Below, in pieces: positions 62,352 through 64,000 of a DNA stretch of 64,000 nucleotides. A program made the position numbers and the translations under genes. The first letter of the stretch is position 1. Each line of letters begins with the position of its first letter. The notes below the pieces were generated by a model that was given only the letters and a program-made list of their open reading frames with translations, ran no database searches and was not told where the DNA came from. Origin of the DNA: Duganella levis (GTDB lineage Bacteria > Pseudomonadota > Gammaproteobacteria > Burkholderiales > Burkholderiaceae_D); NCBI RefSeq assembly GCF_009857605.1, contig NZ_WWCT01000006.1:1-64000 (forward strand), read 5' to 3'.

Positions 62352-64000
62352 AAGTCAGTCTCGCCTTCAATGACAGCGGGATAACCGCTGATCGCGCGCG
62401 AGGCCTGCATGCCCGCCATCACCGCCGCCTCCACGCAGCCGGCATTGATGCCGGTCTTGATCCAGTCGCCCGTCAGGAACAGATTCGAGAAGCCTGATTG
62501 GTCGGTGCGCAGCCGATACTTGGTCGAGCCGACCACCGACATCACGTAGCGCTCGGACGGATCGACATTCGCCCGCCAGTACTGCGCATCGAAGCGCTGC
62601 ACGCCAGTGGCCTCGCTACCGTCCACCAGCCATTGCCACGGGAACGCGCCCGCCGGCCCGGCCGCCGACCATAGCGACGCAATCTCCTTGCTCAACTGAT
62701 TAATCGCACCCTGCTTCGCCACTTCCGCCATCTCAGCCGGGAAGCCATGCACGCTGGCAGGCGGATAGCTATCCACCGTCAGCGCACTACAGAAGTAGGA
62801 CACATTGCGCGGATCGAGCGGCGCCGGCCAGTCCTCGCGCTCCAGCAGCTGATCCATCGGCGCCCACGTATCAAACGGCTCGGTGAAACCACTCAACACC
62901 GGCTGCTGGCCGCCCGGCTGATACGCCCAGCCCATCTGTTTCAGATCCTTGTCCAGCCAGACCTGATAGGCTTGCGTGGCCACCGTCTGCACTTTCTCCG
63001 ACGTCGTCAGCAGCGCCGGGCTTTGCGCCAGCAACTGCGGGCATAGCACCGGCAAGGAACCGATCGAAATCCCGAACACCACCTGATCGAAATCCACGCC
63101 GCGCTTCAGCGTTACTGTTGGCAGCTCCTTGCCGAAGGCTTCGCGGTACACCTCCGGCCAGTCGGTCCAATGCGACTCCAGGTTGATTTCCTTGGCCTGC
63201 AGCAGTTGCGCCTGCAGCTCGTCAATCTGCGGATACAGCGGTGCGCTCGGCCAGCAATCCAACCCTTTTACCGGCACCAGCGGATCGTAATCGGCGCCTG
63301 CCAGCTGCACCTGCTGCGTCATGCGGATGCTGCCGATCTGCGCGCCATCCGGCACCAGCTCCTCCACCTTGTGGAAGAACTTGAACTTCACGCCCCGCTT
63401 CAACAGCGCCTGATACAGCGGCGTAAAGATGGTATCGCCCATCCCCGCCTGCATCTTGAACATGATGCCGCCCTTGTAGGCCAGGCCGATGCGCGCCATG
63501 GAGCGCAGCATGGTGCCGGCTTCCGCGTTCGGCTTGTCGAAATGACCTCCTTCGTATGCGAAGATCAGGTCATAGAAACCGCGCACCGGCGCCGAATTCA
63601 CGGCCAGTTGCTCATCGCCGCCATGCTTGCGCAGCCAGTCGCGAAAATCGATATCATTGATCACATCGAAGCCGTTGCGTATCACGCCATCCTCAAACAC
63701 GCCCTTCATGATGGTCATGCCGAGGTCCAGGCAGATGAACAGGCGGCGGATATCGTCAGCGACATCACCATCTGCGCGCGCAATCAGCTTATCGTAGCGC
63801 GAATGCAGCTTGCTGCGCACGCCCGCCATGGCGCCGGCCAGCGCCAGATGCTGGCCCTTGCTCGCATCCTCCGCCATGTTGAACACCATGCCGGACAAGG
63901 CGCCCGCCAGCAGCGATACATCATCCATCAACTCTGACGCCGACGATGTCACGCCTTCGGCCAGGTGATACAGCCAGTCCGGAATGATGCCGGTATGGTG
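62348..64000 (-). CDS. FAD-dependent oxidoreductase (amine oxidase/desaturase type), partial
   Basis: At least 550 residues; the frame stays open to the window end, so the N-terminal FAD-binding Rossmann motif is missing from view. The C-terminal FAD-binding end is clear (FSNLFLTGDWIKTGINAGCVEAAVMAGMQASRAISG, the block LFLTGDWIKTG...EAAVMAGMQA), as in phytoene-desaturase and amine-oxidase relatives. A central domain has KRGVDFDQVVFGISIGSLPVLCP. The substrate cannot be told. Confidence 0.75.
   Translation of the reverse strand, partial: HHTGIIPDWLYHLAEGVTSSASELMDDVSLLAGALSGMVFNMAEDASKGQHLALAGAMAGVRSKLHSRYDKLIARADGDVADDIRRLFICLDLGMTIMKGVFEDGVIRNGFDVINDIDFRDWLRKHGGDEQLAVNSAPVRGFYDLIFAYEGGHFDKPNAEAGTMLRSMARIGLAYKGGIMFKMQAGMGDTIFTPLYQALLKRGVKFKFFHKVEELVPDGAQIGSIRMTQQVQLAGADYDPLVPVKGLDCWPSAPLYPQIDELQAQLLQAKEINLESHWTDWPEVYREAFGKELPTVTLKRGVDFDQVVFGISIGSLPVLCPQLLAQSPALLTTSEKVQTVATQAYQVWLDKDLKQMGWAYQPGGQQPVLSGFTEPFDTWAPMDQLLEREDWPAPLDPRNVSYFCSALTVDSYPPASVHGFPAEMAEVAKQGAINQLSKEIASLWSAAGPAGAFPWQWLVDGSEATGVQRFDAQYWRANVDPSERYVMSVVGSTKYRLRTDQSGFSNLFLTGDWIKTGINAGCVEAAVMAGMQASRAISGYPAVIEGETDF

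Overview
The window is about 64 kb of GC-rich, densely coding bacterial chromosome with no mobile element, tRNA, rRNA or CRISPR array that I can see. The protein sequences, the codon usage and the mix of many c-di-GMP proteins and hybrid kinases with RecBCD and a flagellar locus suggest a motile betaproteobacterium, probably Oxalobacteraceae (Massilia/Duganella/Janthinobacterium-like). That placement is inference, since no database search was possible.

Region 1 (1-16.2 kb) is a flagellar locus: end of fliK, fliL, fliA (sigma-28), motA, motB, flgM, flgN and a separate peptidoglycan hydrolase, then flgA on the other strand, then flgBCDEFGHIJKL and a 349-residue structural-looking protein. The run fliK-fliL-fliA-motA-motB next to the rod/hook operon is the arrangement of lateral or Flag-2 flagellar loci (lafEFSTU plus lfg genes), not of the usual polar/primary betaproteobacterial locus. 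FlgJ lacks its muramidase domain, and a free-standing glucosaminidase-like enzyme next to flgN probably replaces it.

Region 2 (16.2-26.8 kb) is a set of small units: a PAS-GGDEF-EAL protein, an amino-acid (cystine-type) ABC permease and binding protein without an ATPase, a DUF882 peptidase, a TonB-C-terminus-like secreted protein, a degenerate EAL protein, a class II glutamine amidotransferase, a GNAT acetyltransferase, sulfate-binding protein Sbp, a molbindin and a PbpG-type endopeptidase.

Region 3 (26.9-36 kb) is a complete recC-recB-recD operon on the minus strand. Region 4 (36-48.7 kb) is signalling: a CHASE-PAS hybrid kinase with HPt, a secreted PHP-like metallohydrolase, and a compact three-gene unit of a REC-GGDEF-EAL protein, a 1631-residue kinase with six exact-period 92-residue HAMP repeats, and a CheR-like protein that has lost its SAM-binding residues. 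This three-gene unit is the best candidate for an undescribed system in the window.

Region 5 (48.7-64 kb) holds two glutathione S-transferases, an M1 aminopeptidase, a 365-bp non-coding stretch with an orphan minus-strand terminator, a YceI-like lipoprotein, a LysE exporter, a 7TMR-DISM hybrid kinase with HPt, an MFS transporter, an O-methyltransferase, a flavodoxin-fold reductase, a small disordered protein, an XRE-cupin regulator with a perfect inverted repeat over its start codon, a GNAT enzyme, and an FAD oxidoreductase cut by the window end.
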